From: Spiractinospora alimapuensis
Lineage (GTDB): Bacteria; Actinomycetota; Actinomycetes; Streptosporangiales; Streptosporangiaceae
DNA length: 64,000 bases
Assembly (NCBI RefSeq): GCF_018437505.1
Contig: NZ_CP072467.1
Span: 4,922,010 to 4,986,009, forward strand
Direction of reading: 5' to 3'
Both the position numbers and the translations under genes were made by a program. This document shows, piece by piece, positions 42,139-51,232 of this stretch; the stretch's first letter is position 1, and every line of letters starts with the position of its first letter. The notes below the pieces were generated by a model. That model worked only from the letters and a program-made list of their open reading frames with translations. It ran no database searches and was not told the DNA's origin.

Positions 42139-42556
42139 GCATGTCCGGGGTGAAGTTGGGGGAATCGGCCTCACGGGCCGCCCCGCGCCCTGGCGCACCC
42201 GTCGTCTCCGGGCAGGACGGGGACCCCACCGCCAGCACCAGTACGTGCCGTGGCGGGGCAGAGGTCGCGCGGGGCGTTCACGGTCTCCTGAGGCCCGACC
42301 GCACCGTCGGCGCGGGGCCAGGTCGCCGACACTTTGGAACTCCGCGATCTGGGGGCGTGTGAGCGTATGAATCGCCGGGTCGTGCGAACGGCGTCTCGCT
42401 GTCCCTGACCGGTGGCGGTCCGCCCCACGGGGAGCGCGCCGGCTCCTTCTGGCCGCGGAGCCCCACGGCCGTGCACGACCCACCGCAGGCGGCATGGCCC
42501 TGGGGGTCGCAGAAGGCCTCCACGGATGAGTCGATCCACGACCCGTTGGGCCGGTC
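42139..42556. other. Intergenic between hup and fbiD
   Basis: About 420 bp without recognised gene or repeat between convergent genes. Open frames are Arg/Pro/Gly-rich and unconvincing. Confidence 0.4.
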
Positions 42557-43189
42557 TCAGACCCCCGCGGACACCCCGGCACGCGCCGCGGCCTCGGCGG
42601 TCGCGGTCCCCACGCCCAGGACGAGAGCGGCGCGGAGGTCGTCCACGGTGTCGACGTCACGGCGCAGGCTGTCGATTCCGTCCAGGGTGATCTCCACGAC
42701 GCCGTGATCCCGGTGCCGCCGCCGCGAGTCGGAGCCGAAGGCCGGGGCGAACTCCTCGCCGCTGCGGGCCGCGTACAGCGTGGTCCCGGTGCCGGCGAGG
42801 TCGGCGACGAAGGACTGGGCCGCCTCGTCGGCGGCGTCGAGGGCCCGGGACAGGTCGGCGGCGCGTAGCGCGGGGAGATCCGCGGACAGGGCCGCCCTCC
42901 CGGCAGCGGGGAGCAGGCGCGACGCTTCCGCCGCGCCGTGGGCCAGCGCGGGGTTGAGGCCGGCGTTGGGGTCGTCTGCCACGATGTGCGCGCCCAGGTC
43001 ACGCAGGCGCGGTGCCGCGTCGCCGTCGTCCGTCACCACCACGACGCGCGCCACGCGGTCGCACCGTACGGTGGCCGACACGGTGTCGCAGGCCACGGCC
43101 AGGGCCAGTGCGCGGCGGTGGTGGCCGAGAGGGGACAGGCGTGACTTCGCCGCAGTCAGCAGCTTCACGGGGACCACGATCGACCACAC
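42557..43189 (-). CDS. fbiD: Phosphoenolpyruvate (2-phospholactate) guanylyltransferase, F420 biosynthesis
   Basis: FbiD/CofC activates phosphoenolpyruvate (or 2-phospholactate) with GTP for coenzyme F420. The 210-residue protein has VWSIVVPVKLLTAAKSRL, VVVTDDGDAA, DPNAGLNPALAHGAA, ALSADLPALRAADL and a GTTLYAARSGEEFAPAFGSDS end region, all typical. GTG 43189 has GAGG about ten bases upstream. Other fbi genes are not in the window. It is divergent from plsC. Confidence 0.88.
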   Translation of the reverse strand: MWSIVVPVKLLTAAKSRLSPLGHHRRALALAVACDTVSATVRCDRVARVVVVTDDGDAAPRLRDLGAHIVADDPNAGLNPALAHGAAEASRLLPAAGRAALSADLPALRAADLSRALDAADEAAQSFVADLAGTGTTLYAARSGEEFAPAFGSDSRRRHRDHGVVEITLDGIDSLRRDVDTVDDLRAALVLGVGTATAEAAARAGVSAGV

Positions 43190-43478
43190 AGCTTTTCCAC
43201 CTCGGAGTCTGACGGGTTCAGTGCCCGTCGACGGGTAATAGGCTCTGAAATGTCGGGGCGATGGCGGCACCAACACCGGAGCCGGACTCGCTCTCGACAC
43301 ACGGTAAGCACTTCAGGGACCGTGCGCGTCGCCCGCCACGGTTCCTCGGGACGTGATCCACCGGTCCACGGATCGGTGGACGTCAGACGTCGCGCCCCGG
43401 TGAACGCGGCGCGCCACCGGGTCGGGGGCTGTGCCGGGAGTTCGACAGCGCGGGCGCGGAGGAGTGGAGCCAGTTCTC

Positions 43479-44246
43479 ATGGGGAAACGACGCGAGTCCG
43501 GTTGGATGCGGGCGATCACCGTGGGTGTCGTACGCCCCACCATGACGGCGCTGACGCGGCGGACCTGGGGCGGGCAGGGGGAGATCCCCAAGCGCGGGGG
43601 TGTGATCATCGCCGCCAACCACCTGTCCATGTCGGACCCGCTCACCATCTCGCACTTCCTCTACATGGCCGGCCGGTGGCCGACCTTCATGGCCAAGGAG
43701 GGCGTGTTCCGTATCCCGGTGGTGGGGACGGTCGCGCGGCTCCTGGGCCAGATCCCCGTCCACCGCGGCGGGGCAGAGGCCGGGGACGCGCTGAAGGCGG
43801 CCGAGGTGGCGCTCACGAGGGACGAGGCGGCCGTCATCGTCTACCCCGAGGGCACCTGTACCCGGGACCCGGACCTGTGGCCCATGGTGGCGAAGACCGG
43901 TGTCGCGCGGCTCGCGCTCTCCACCGGCGCTCCGGTGGTGCCGGTGGCGCACTGGGGAGAGCAGCACATCCTCCCCTACGGCTCCAAGCGCTTCCGGCCG
44001 CTGCCGCGCAAGAGCGTGCACATGGTGGCGGGCCCGCCCGTGGACCTCTCCGAGTTCGCCGACCAGCCGCTCACCTCGGCGAACCTGCGTGCCGCGACCG
44101 CCCGGGTGATGCGCGCGATCACCGATCTTCAGGCCGAGATCCGAGGTGAGACGCCCCCGGCGGAGCCGTACGACCCGCGCCGTCGTCGGGAGCGCGACAA
44201 CGGAGAGCAGCGTGGCGACTCGGCCTCCGACGCCACCTCCGACTGA
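43479..44246 (+). CDS. plsC: 1-acylglycerol-3-phosphate O-acyltransferase
   Basis: PlsC acylates lysophosphatidate to phosphatidate. The 255-residue protein has the HX4D motif NHLSMSDP, FMAKEGVFRIPVVG, the VYPEGTCTRDPDLWPMVAKTG substrate motif and PVVPVAHWG, with a basic C-terminal tail. ATG 43479 follows GGAG by ten bases. gpsA starts 19 bases after the stop, so glycerol-3-phosphate supply and acylation genes are probably co-transcribed. It is separate from the acyltransferase fused to alkyl-DHAP synthase at 54 kb. Confidence 0.92.
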   Translation: MGKRRESGWMRAITVGVVRPTMTALTRRTWGGQGEIPKRGGVIIAANHLSMSDPLTISHFLYMAGRWPTFMAKEGVFRIPVVGTVARLLGQIPVHRGGAEAGDALKAAEVALTRDEAAVIVYPEGTCTRDPDLWPMVAKTGVARLALSTGAPVVPVAHWGEQHILPYGSKRFRPLPRKSVHMVAGPPVDLSEFADQPLTSANLRAATARVMRAITDLQAEIRGETPPAEPYDPRRRRERDNGEQRGDSASDATSD

Positions 44247-44265
44247 GACTGACGGAGAGGGCGCC

Positions 44266-45279
44266 GTGGAATCGAAGGTAGCGGTACTGGGACTGGGCTC
44301 CTGGGGAACCGCGTTCGCCAACGTCGTCGCCGACGCCGGAGTGAGTGAGGTCGTGGCGTGGGGGCGACGCGCGGAGGTCGTCGACGCCCTCAACACCCGC
44401 CACGAGAACCCGGACTACTTCCCCGGAGTGGCACTCAACCCCACGTTGCGCGCGACCACCGACGCCGCCGAGGCGCTGGCAGGGGCCGGGGTCGTCGTCC
44501 TCGCGGTTCCCTCGCAGTCCCTGCGCGGCAACCTCCGGGCGTGGCGGCCGCTCTTCGGCGCCGAGACCGTCTTCGTGAGCCTCATGAAGGGCATCGAGCG
44601 GGGATCCCGGCAGCGGATGAGCCAGGTCGTCCGTGAGGAACTGAACCTGCCCTCATCTCGGGTGGCCGTGGTCTCGGGACCGAACCTGGCCGCCGAGATT
44701 GTGGATCGCCAACCCGCGACCACCCTCGTGGCCTGCGCGGACGAGGACGTCGCGGTGCGGCTGCAGCACCTGTGCAAGGCGCCGTACTTCCGGCCCTACA
44801 CCCACACCGACGTCGTCGGCGCGGAGCTCGGCGGCGCGGTGAAGAACGTCATCGCGTTGGCCGTGGGCGTCGCCGTCGGCATGGGGCTGGGGGACAACGC
44901 CAAGGCCGCACTCATCACCCGAGGTCTCGCCGAGACGGTGCGCCTCGCGGTGGCGATGGGCGCCGACGAGCACACGCTCTCCGGGCTCGCGGGGTTGGGC
45001 GACCTGGTGGCCACCTGTAACTCGCCCCTGTCCCGCAACCGGACATTCGGTGAGTTGCTCGGCGGCGGACTCACCCTTTCCGAGGCCACAGCCGAGACCC
45101 GACAGACCGTGGAGGGCGTGAAGTCCGCGGAGTCGATCCTGGCGATGGCGCGGGAGCACGACGTGGAGATGCCCATCACCGACACCATGGTCGCCATGAT
45201 GGTGCACGGACTGCCACCCGCGCAGGCGCTGACCCAGTTCATGGCGCGCACCGCGAAGCCCGAACGCTACGGAGTGTGA
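44266..45279 (+). CDS. gpsA: Glycerol-3-phosphate dehydrogenase [NAD(P)+]
   Basis: GpsA reduces DHAP to sn-glycerol-3-phosphate for phospholipids. The 337-residue protein has the Rossmann loop VAVLGLGSWGTAFA, GIERG, VSGPNLAAEI, the catalytic Lys in GGAVKNVIALA, and GLGDLVATCNSPLSRNR. GTG 44266 follows GGAGAGG by five bases; upstream in-frame starts lie within plsC. DHAP is also the presumed entry metabolite of the ether-lipid cluster 4 kb away. Confidence 0.96.
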   Translation: MESKVAVLGLGSWGTAFANVVADAGVSEVVAWGRRAEVVDALNTRHENPDYFPGVALNPTLRATTDAAEALAGAGVVVLAVPSQSLRGNLRAWRPLFGAETVFVSLMKGIERGSRQRMSQVVREELNLPSSRVAVVSGPNLAAEIVDRQPATTLVACADEDVAVRLQHLCKAPYFRPYTHTDVVGAELGGAVKNVIALAVGVAVGMGLGDNAKAALITRGLAETVRLAVAMGADEHTLSGLAGLGDLVATCNSPLSRNRTFGELLGGGLTLSEATAETRQTVEGVKSAESILAMAREHDVEMPITDTMVAMMVHGLPPAQALTQFMARTAKPERYGV

Positions 45280-45424
45280 GAATACCCGGGCGACGCGGGC
45301 AGACAGGACCTTTCAGGCACCTGTGGGCGCACGGTAGTGTCGCTCCTGGCAGTGCCGACCAACATGGGTAGTCGCCGGGTAACACGGGGCGACGTGCGCG
45401 GACGACGGAGTGAGTGAGGGGCCC

Positions 45425-46543
45425 GTGAGCGAGCAGAGGAAGCCGCGCGTCGCGGTCGTGTTCGGTGGACGCAGTTCCGAACACGCCATCTCCTGCGTGA
45501 CGGCGGGGAGCGTCCTCTCCGCGATCGACCAGGAGCGCTACGACGTGGTTCCCGTCGGGATCACCCGCTCCGGTAGCTGGGTCCTCGCCTCCGGCGACAC
45601 CGAGAGCCTCGCGATCAAGGAGGGGCGGCTCCCCGAGGTCGACGACACCGGCAACGCGCTCGCCCTGCCCTTCGACGCGGAGTCCGCCGGGCTGGTGCAG
45701 CTCACCCCGGGACAGGTCCCCACTGAGGTCGGCGAGGTCGACGTCGTTCTTCCCCTGCTTCACGGCCCCTTTGGCGAGGACGGCACCATCCAGGGCCTCC
45801 TCGAACTCACCGGAACCCGCTACGCAGGGGCCGGTGTCTTCGCCAGCGCCGCCGGCATGGACAAGGTGTTCATGAAGGTGCTGCTGCAGGGGCAGGGCTT
45901 CGAGGTCGGCCCCTACGTGCAGGTCCCCGACCGTCGCTGGCGTCTGGAGCGCAAACGCGTCCTCGACGACATCGAGCAGTTGCGCGGCCCCGTCTTCGTC
46001 AAGCCCGCGCGCGCCGGCTCCAGTGTCGGCATCAGCCGGGTCGACGACAGCGGCGACGTCGAGGCCGTGACCGCCGCGATCGAGGCCGCCCGCGAACACG
46101 ACCCGAAGGTGCTGGTCGAGGAAGGTATCTCCGGCCGGGAGATCGAGTGCGGCGTCCTGGAGTCCCTCGACGGTGGATTCCCCGACGCCTCGGTCCCCGC
46201 CGAGATCCACATGGACACCAACCACGCGTTCTACGACTTCGAGGCCAAGTACCTCGCGGCCAGCGAACTCGGGATCCCCGCCGACCTGCCCACCGACGTC
46301 ACCCAGGAGATCCGCAGACTCGCCGCGGAGGCCTTCGACGCCCTCGGCTGCGAGGGGCTCGCCCGCGTGGACTTCTTCTACGCCGACGACGGCCGGATCC
46401 TGGTCAACGAGCTCAACACGATGCCCGGATTCACGCCCTCCTCGGCCTTCCCCCGGATGTGGGCGGCCACCGGTGTGGACTACCCGGCGCTCGTCGACCG
46501 GATCCTGCGCACGGCCCTCAACCGCAAAGTCGGACTGCGCTAG
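45425..46543 (+). CDS. ddl: D-alanine-D-alanine ligase
   Basis: Ddl makes D-Ala-D-Ala for peptidoglycan. The 372-residue ATP-grasp protein has VVFGGRSSEHAIS, LLHGPFGEDGTIQG, FVKPARAGSSVGISRV, GREIECGVLE, and EVNT-type NELNTMPGFTPSSAFPRMW. GTG 45425 is used because homologues begin close to it; GTG 45410 is equally open but lacks ribosome-site spacing. The SAFPRMW ending region is that of a normal D-Ala, not D-lactate, ligase as far as sequence shows. Confidence 0.95.
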   Translation: MSEQRKPRVAVVFGGRSSEHAISCVTAGSVLSAIDQERYDVVPVGITRSGSWVLASGDTESLAIKEGRLPEVDDTGNALALPFDAESAGLVQLTPGQVPTEVGEVDVVLPLLHGPFGEDGTIQGLLELTGTRYAGAGVFASAAGMDKVFMKVLLQGQGFEVGPYVQVPDRRWRLERKRVLDDIEQLRGPVFVKPARAGSSVGISRVDDSGDVEAVTAAIEAAREHDPKVLVEEGISGREIECGVLESLDGGFPDASVPAEIHMDTNHAFYDFEAKYLAASELGIPADLPTDVTQEIRRLAAEAFDALGCEGLARVDFFYADDGRILVNELNTMPGFTPSSAFPRMWAATGVDYPALVDRILRTALNRKVGLR

Positions 46544-46614
46544 CGGCCTCAGGCGCGGGGCGGGATCCAGCTCCGGCCCCGGCTCCGGCCCCAACGGGCC
46601 CGCCGGTCAGCCGA

Positions 46615-46638
46615 GTAACGGCACTTGGGTGCCGTTAC
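46615..46638. terminator. Terminator between ddl and EI24 gene
   Basis: A perfect 10-bp stem GTAACGGCAC with loop TTGG overlaps the 3' end of the convergent EI24 gene and may serve both genes. Confidence 0.7.
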
Positions 46639-47405
46639 GGCGTCCCACCCGGTGCCGGAGTGGGGTCGGGCGTGATGGAGCGGGCGAGGATCGTGCCGCC
46701 CGCGCTCGCCGCCGGGAACACGGCGACGGCGACGAAGGGGATCGCCAGTAGCAGGAACGTCGGCACCGAGAAGCCCAACACCCGCGCCTTGTTCGCGCGC
46801 AGGATCCTGTTCCGGGCACGCAGCGGCAGCAGTCCCCGGCGTTCCATCGCCCCACCCGTCATCTCCAGGGCGAGGATCCAGCCGCCGAGCACGGCCGAGG
46901 CCACAGTCGCGACCACCTGACCGACCAGTGGCACGAAACCGACCGCGAAGACGCAGATCGTCACCACCAAGCCCATGAGCACGATGGCGAGACTCTGACG
47001 GATCCCGCGCGCGATCGCGGTCGTGGTCGGTTCCTCCACCTCGGCCGGGGCGGTCCCCTCGTGCTCCTCAACCATCTCGCCGATCTTGTCGTAGATCGGC
47101 GAACCGAGGGCGAGGGTGATCGTGGTGAAGGCGACGACCATCAGGACGACGAGGCCGCCGAACAGAGCCACCCCCGCGGCGATGCGCACCGTGTTCTGCC
47201 AGCCCGCCGTCCATCCGTCGGCGAAGGGGGTGAGGGCCTCGACGAGGTTGGTGATGTTCATGGCCAGGGCTACCAGTGCGGCGATGTACAGCACCGTGGT
47301 GACCAGGGGAGGGATCAGCCCGAGCCCGAACAACCGGGGCCGGCTGAGAATCGTGGTGGCGCCGCGGAGGAGGGCACCGACGCCGGAGAAGAAGTCGCGC
47401 AGCAT
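46635..47405 (-). CDS. EI24/CysZ-like membrane protein
   Basis: The 256-residue polytopic protein begins MLRDFFSGVGALLRGATTILSRPRLFGLGLIPPLVT, the family signature, and has about five hydrophobic segments. A conserved region ALGSPIYDKIGEMVE follows the second pair of helices. EI24 proteins in actinomycetes are of unknown function; CysZ members move sulfate. No sulfur genes adjoin it, so no substrate is proposed. Confidence 0.88.
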   Translation of the reverse strand: MLRDFFSGVGALLRGATTILSRPRLFGLGLIPPLVTTVLYIAALVALAMNITNLVEALTPFADGWTAGWQNTVRIAAGVALFGGLVVLMVVAFTTITLALGSPIYDKIGEMVEEHEGTAPAEVEEPTTTAIARGIRQSLAIVLMGLVVTICVFAVGFVPLVGQVVATVASAVLGGWILALEMTGGAMERRGLLPLRARNRILRANKARVLGFSVPTFLLLAIPFVAVAVFPAASAGGTILARSITPDPTPAPGGTP

Positions 47406-47810
47406 GGTGGAACACTAGGTCATGTTCCGAGGGACCACGCTCCTCGTTTCGTACCGCCTGGGTCGGGGGCGAGGCGTGGGGTCCGGCCTGTGGCGGTCGA
47501 ATGGCACGCCGCGGAGTCCAATCATTACCAGTTAGTCAACTTCATTTCGTGCGCCGCGTCACATAGTGACCCTTGTGGGGCGTGTGAACAGGAGTCGAGT
47601 CAGGGCGTCGGAATGAATGGTTCGACATCAGCACAGGATTGACCGTCGAATGGCGTTCGGTGGGAAAGGCGCGGACGCGCACAAGTGTGTCGTCGGTGGC
47701 CGATCATGGCCGTTCGCGTGTCATGTGTGCCGGATATCTCCTCTTTCCGGTGACCGTTCCCAAAGGAGTCACAGCCGACTAAAGTCGGGAAAACTCGGGG
47801 ATTGGGGGCA
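47406..47810. other. Intergenic, EI24 gene to diiron-like paralogue
   Basis: A 405-bp divergent region, AT-richer than its neighbours. It holds the palindrome GTCAC-ATA-GTGAC (47558-47570) and GTTAGTCAAC (47531-47540), possible operator material. The AACGAA-NN-TTCGTT palindrome found elsewhere in the cluster is absent here. Confidence 0.45.
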
Positions 47811-48641
47811 ATGATGACCGGTGTGCTCGTCGAGTCCGTCACGGGCCCCGACGGCTCGTTCGACATCCGCCACTTCGCCCGCACCGCCGTGGGATGTCAC
47901 CGGGACAGCCTCGCCCTCGACGCCTTCGCCGAGAAGCCCCTCAGTCCGCCCACGCTCCGGGCGCTGCGCTACGTACGGGACGTGGAGCGCTCGACGATGC
48001 GCTACCTGCGCCGGGTGCTGGTCACCCCGACGCACAAGGACGCACAGGTCACGGCGTTCCTGACCACGTGGGCGTTCGAGAAGTACTGGGTCGCCGACGC
48101 GCTGGACGCCCTCTTCGAGGCCCACACCAACCTTCCGCTGGAACCCGCGCGGACCCCCGTCCCGTGGTCGCGCCTGCGTGCGACGCAGGACCGATTCACC
48201 CCGATCTGGCGCTCCTTCACCGACAACACGCTCGGCGAGAGCGTGATCGCGGTGCACATGGCGGTCGGGGCGGCGGATGAGTGGATGACGCGTGCGGCCT
48301 ACCGCGAGATCGCGCGTGTGGAGCGCCATCCGGAGCTGGACTCGATCCTCGAGGTCGTTCAGGACATCAAGACACGGCACCTGGCGTTCTTCGGCGGCCG
48401 GGCGCGCGACCTGCTGACCGGATCGCCGCTGGGGCGGCGCCTCACCCGCACCCGGATGCGGCACGGCCGCTGGCCGGTCTGCGCGCGAGAGGAGCCGGCG
48501 GCGGAGAGCGCGGCGTTCTTTCGGCGTGTATTCGCCCGCGACCCCGAGGTTGCGCGTACTGTCGACGCTCGTATCCGTTCCCTGCCCGGTCTCGAGGATC
48601 TCACCCTGATGCGGGCCACCGTCGCGCGATATGCGCCATGA
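47811..48641 (+). CDS. Ferritin-like protein with degenerate diiron site
   Basis: This 276-residue protein is a paralogue of the product at 51233-52027; both share the block LVTPTHKD/LVTPSHKD, a following aromatic helix, and HMAxGAxxEW. In the active-looking paralogue the ligands are E45, E77xxH80, E141 and E171xxH174. Here the equivalents read E, K/V (FEKYWVAD), E (DEW) and K/H (IKTRH), so three of six ligands are lost. It may be a non-catalytic partner. A basic, Arg-rich region follows. It lies upstream of the fatty acyl reductase gene with 288 bp between, including the TetR-type site. Confidence 0.75.
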   Translation: MMTGVLVESVTGPDGSFDIRHFARTAVGCHRDSLALDAFAEKPLSPPTLRALRYVRDVERSTMRYLRRVLVTPTHKDAQVTAFLTTWAFEKYWVADALDALFEAHTNLPLEPARTPVPWSRLRATQDRFTPIWRSFTDNTLGESVIAVHMAVGAADEWMTRAAYREIARVERHPELDSILEVVQDIKTRHLAFFGGRARDLLTGSPLGRRLTRTRMRHGRWPVCAREEPAAESAAFFRRVFARDPEVARTVDARIRSLPGLEDLTLMRATVARYAP

Positions 48642-48723
48642 TAGAGACTTCGAGATCGCCGATGAGACGTCCAGCCGCGAGGTGAAGCGCATTGCGGATC
48701 ACCACGGCGTATGTTACAAAAAG

Positions 48724-48737
48724 AACGAAGTTTCGTT
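48724..48737 (+). promoter_or_regulatory. TetR-type operator 1 (reductase operon)
   Basis: AACGAA-GT-TTCGTT is a perfect 6+6 palindrome, flanked by AAAAAG and TTTGAG. It is 193 bp before the reductase start and matches the sites at 54668 and 55536. Confidence 0.7.
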
Positions 48738-48929
48738 TTTGAGCGTGTTGTTGGGAGAGTTGGGTGCAGCTCCGACGCACACCCCGATGACCCTGAGGTC
48801 GTCGGGGGTTTCACGTGAGCCGTCGGGACCGACGAATCTCCTGGCACACACTGTCCCCGCTCGTGTCCACACCCGTTCGGGCGCGACGGTGGCCGGCGAT
48901 AGCCCCGCTGTCCCCCAGGAGTGCCACCA

Positions 48930-51185
48930 ATGATCACACCGAGGACCCCTCTTTCGCACGGCCACGTTCTCCTGACCGGCGCCACCGGCCTGCTCGGCCA
49001 AGCGGTCCTGGAGCGGTTGCTGTCCGGGCACCCGGACTGTCGGGTCTCGCTGGTGATCCGGCCCCAGGGGGACCGGTCCGCCGAGGAACGCTTTCACACG
49101 CTGCTGGGCAACCCGGTGTTCGAGCGCTGGCGCGAGAAGATCGGCCCCGAGGAGGCTGATCGACTGGCGGCGAAGCAGGTCACGGTTCTCGCCGGGGATC
49201 TGGCGAACCCGCCGGAGCTGCCCTCCGACATCGACACCGTCATCCACTGCGCCTCCGCGGTGAAGTTCGACTCCCGGATCGACGAGGCCTTCGACACCAA
49301 CGTCGGCGGAGCCGTAGGACTCTACGAGGCGCTGCACCGGGCGGGTGCGACCCCGCACGTCGTGCACGTGTCCACCGCCTACGTCGGCGGCCTGCGCAAG
49401 GGCATCACCCCCGAGCGCTCCCTGGTCCACGACGTGAACTGGCGCGAGGAGCGGGACGCGGCGCACGCCGCCCGCCGCAGCGCCGAACACGCGTCGCGCA
49501 GCGGCGGTGTCCTGCGCGGTTTGCTCGCACGCGCCCGCTCCGAACACGGCAAGGCCGGCCCGCTCGCCGTCACCCGCGCCACCGAGGACGCCCGCCAGGA
49601 GTGGGTGGACCGCCGCCTCGTCGAACAGGGCCGTCTCCGGGCCCAGAGCCTCGGGTGGACCGACGTCTACACATTCACCAAGGCCCTGGCCGAGCGTGCC
49701 GCCGAAGAACTCTGGCAGGGACGCGGCCAATCCCTGTCCGTCGTACGGCCCACGATCATCGAGAGCGCGCTGCGTCACCCCTATCCAGGGTGGATCGACG
49801 GGTTCAAGGTCGCCGACCCCCTCATCCTCGCCTACGGGCGCGGCTACCTCACCGACTTTCCCGCGGTCGCCGACAGCGTCCTGGACATCATCCCCGTCGA
49901 CTTCGTCACCAACGCCATCCTCGCCGCCGCGCAGCAGCCCCCCACCACCGGAGAGGGCCGCTACTTCCACATCGGCTCCGGGGCGAGCCAGCCGTTGGCG
50001 TTCCACCAGATGTACCGCCACGTGTACGAGTTCTTCTCCCGGGAGCCGCTCCACCAGAACGGGGAGGCCATCCGCGTACCCAAGTGGCACCTGGACGGCG
50101 ACGGCCGCGTGAACCGGTCCATGCGCAACCGCGACGCGCTCGTCGCGACCGCGGACTGGGCGCTCAGCCGCATCCCCCTCACCACCCGATCCCGGGGCTG
50201 GGCCGACCAGGTGCACAAGCTACAACGCGACCTCGGCCGCCTGCGCAAGCTGATCGACCTCTACCGGCCCTACGTCCAGTCGGAGATCGTCTTCGACGAC
50301 ACCAAGGCCCGGGAACTGCACTTCTCCATCCCAGAACGTGACCGCCTCGACCTCGGCTTCGACGTCACCGAGATCGACTGGCGCCACTACCTGCAGGAGA
50401 TCCACATCCCGACCATCGTCGAGATGAACCGTCCGGCGATGGAGCGCGCGAGACCCGCCCGCAAGGCGCCGCGACCCCTGACCGGCCGGGACGACGCCCT
50501 CGCCGTCTTCGACCTCGAGGGAACCCTGCTGGACTGGAACCTGGTCGAGCAGTACCTGTGGCTCTCCCGCGCGTTGACCCCACCGGCCCGGTGGCCCCGC
50601 GAGATCGGCAGCCTCGCCTTCGCGCTCCCCTCCTACCTGCGCACCGAGCGGCGGGACCGTGGCGAGTTCATCCGGATGTTCACCCGCCGATACGAGGGCC
50701 TCACGGTCGACCAGATCCGCGCCCAGGTCCGCGGTGCCTTCGGCCGGGCCGTGCGTCGCCGCCTCCTCCCCGCCGCCGTCGAACAGGCCAAGGCTCACCG
50801 GGCGGCCGGGCACCGCGTCGTGCTGGTCACCGGATCCATCGACGTGCTCGTCGAGCCGCTCGCCCCGCTGTTCGACGAGGTCGTCGCCGGCCGCATGCAC
50901 CAGGACGACGGCGTGCTCACCGGATACCTCGACGCGCCACCGCTCGTCGACGAGGCGCGGGGAGCGTGGCTCACCCAGTACGCGGACCGCCACGGCATGG
51001 ACCTCACCCAGTCCTACGGCTACGGCGACAGTCACGCGGACGTCGGCTGGCTCCAACACGTCGGCCACCCCACCGTTGTCAATCCGGACAGCAAGCTGTA
51101 CCGGCACGCGCGGCGGCAGAAGTGGGCCGTGGTCCACTGGGACCGGAACGGGGCGGGAGGGAAGGCCAGCTCGGGAGAGTCCTAG
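48930..51185 (+). CDS. Fatty acyl-CoA (ACP) reductase fused to HAD-IB hydrolase
   Basis: The 751-residue protein has an N-terminal FAR/male-sterility-type Rossmann domain (TGATGLLGQ at about 19-27, HVSTAYVGG, Tyr247 and Lys251 in YTFTKALAE), a FAR_C-like region to about 510, and a C-terminal HAD-IB domain: FDLEGTLLDWN (Asp528; the second acid is Glu530), VTGS and GDSHADVGW. The first part should reduce a fatty acyl thioester to fatty alcohol. The HAD domain probably removes phosphate from a lipid intermediate; this is inference. ATG 48930 follows AGGAG by eight bases. The diiron gene starts 47 bp after its stop. Confidence 0.85.
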   Translation: MITPRTPLSHGHVLLTGATGLLGQAVLERLLSGHPDCRVSLVIRPQGDRSAEERFHTLLGNPVFERWREKIGPEEADRLAAKQVTVLAGDLANPPELPSDIDTVIHCASAVKFDSRIDEAFDTNVGGAVGLYEALHRAGATPHVVHVSTAYVGGLRKGITPERSLVHDVNWREERDAAHAARRSAEHASRSGGVLRGLLARARSEHGKAGPLAVTRATEDARQEWVDRRLVEQGRLRAQSLGWTDVYTFTKALAERAAEELWQGRGQSLSVVRPTIIESALRHPYPGWIDGFKVADPLILAYGRGYLTDFPAVADSVLDIIPVDFVTNAILAAAQQPPTTGEGRYFHIGSGASQPLAFHQMYRHVYEFFSREPLHQNGEAIRVPKWHLDGDGRVNRSMRNRDALVATADWALSRIPLTTRSRGWADQVHKLQRDLGRLRKLIDLYRPYVQSEIVFDDTKARELHFSIPERDRLDLGFDVTEIDWRHYLQEIHIPTIVEMNRPAMERARPARKAPRPLTGRDDALAVFDLEGTLLDWNLVEQYLWLSRALTPPARWPREIGSLAFALPSYLRTERRDRGEFIRMFTRRYEGLTVDQIRAQVRGAFGRAVRRRLLPAAVEQAKAHRAAGHRVVLVTGSIDVLVEPLAPLFDEVVAGRMHQDDGVLTGYLDAPPLVDEARGAWLTQYADRHGMDLTQSYGYGDSHADVGWLQHVGHPTVVNPDSKLYRHARRQKWAVVHWDRNGAGGKASSGES

Positions 51186-51232
51186 CCGTCGGGCCGCACG
51201 GGCGTCGGAGCCGCACGACAAGGAGTTACCCA

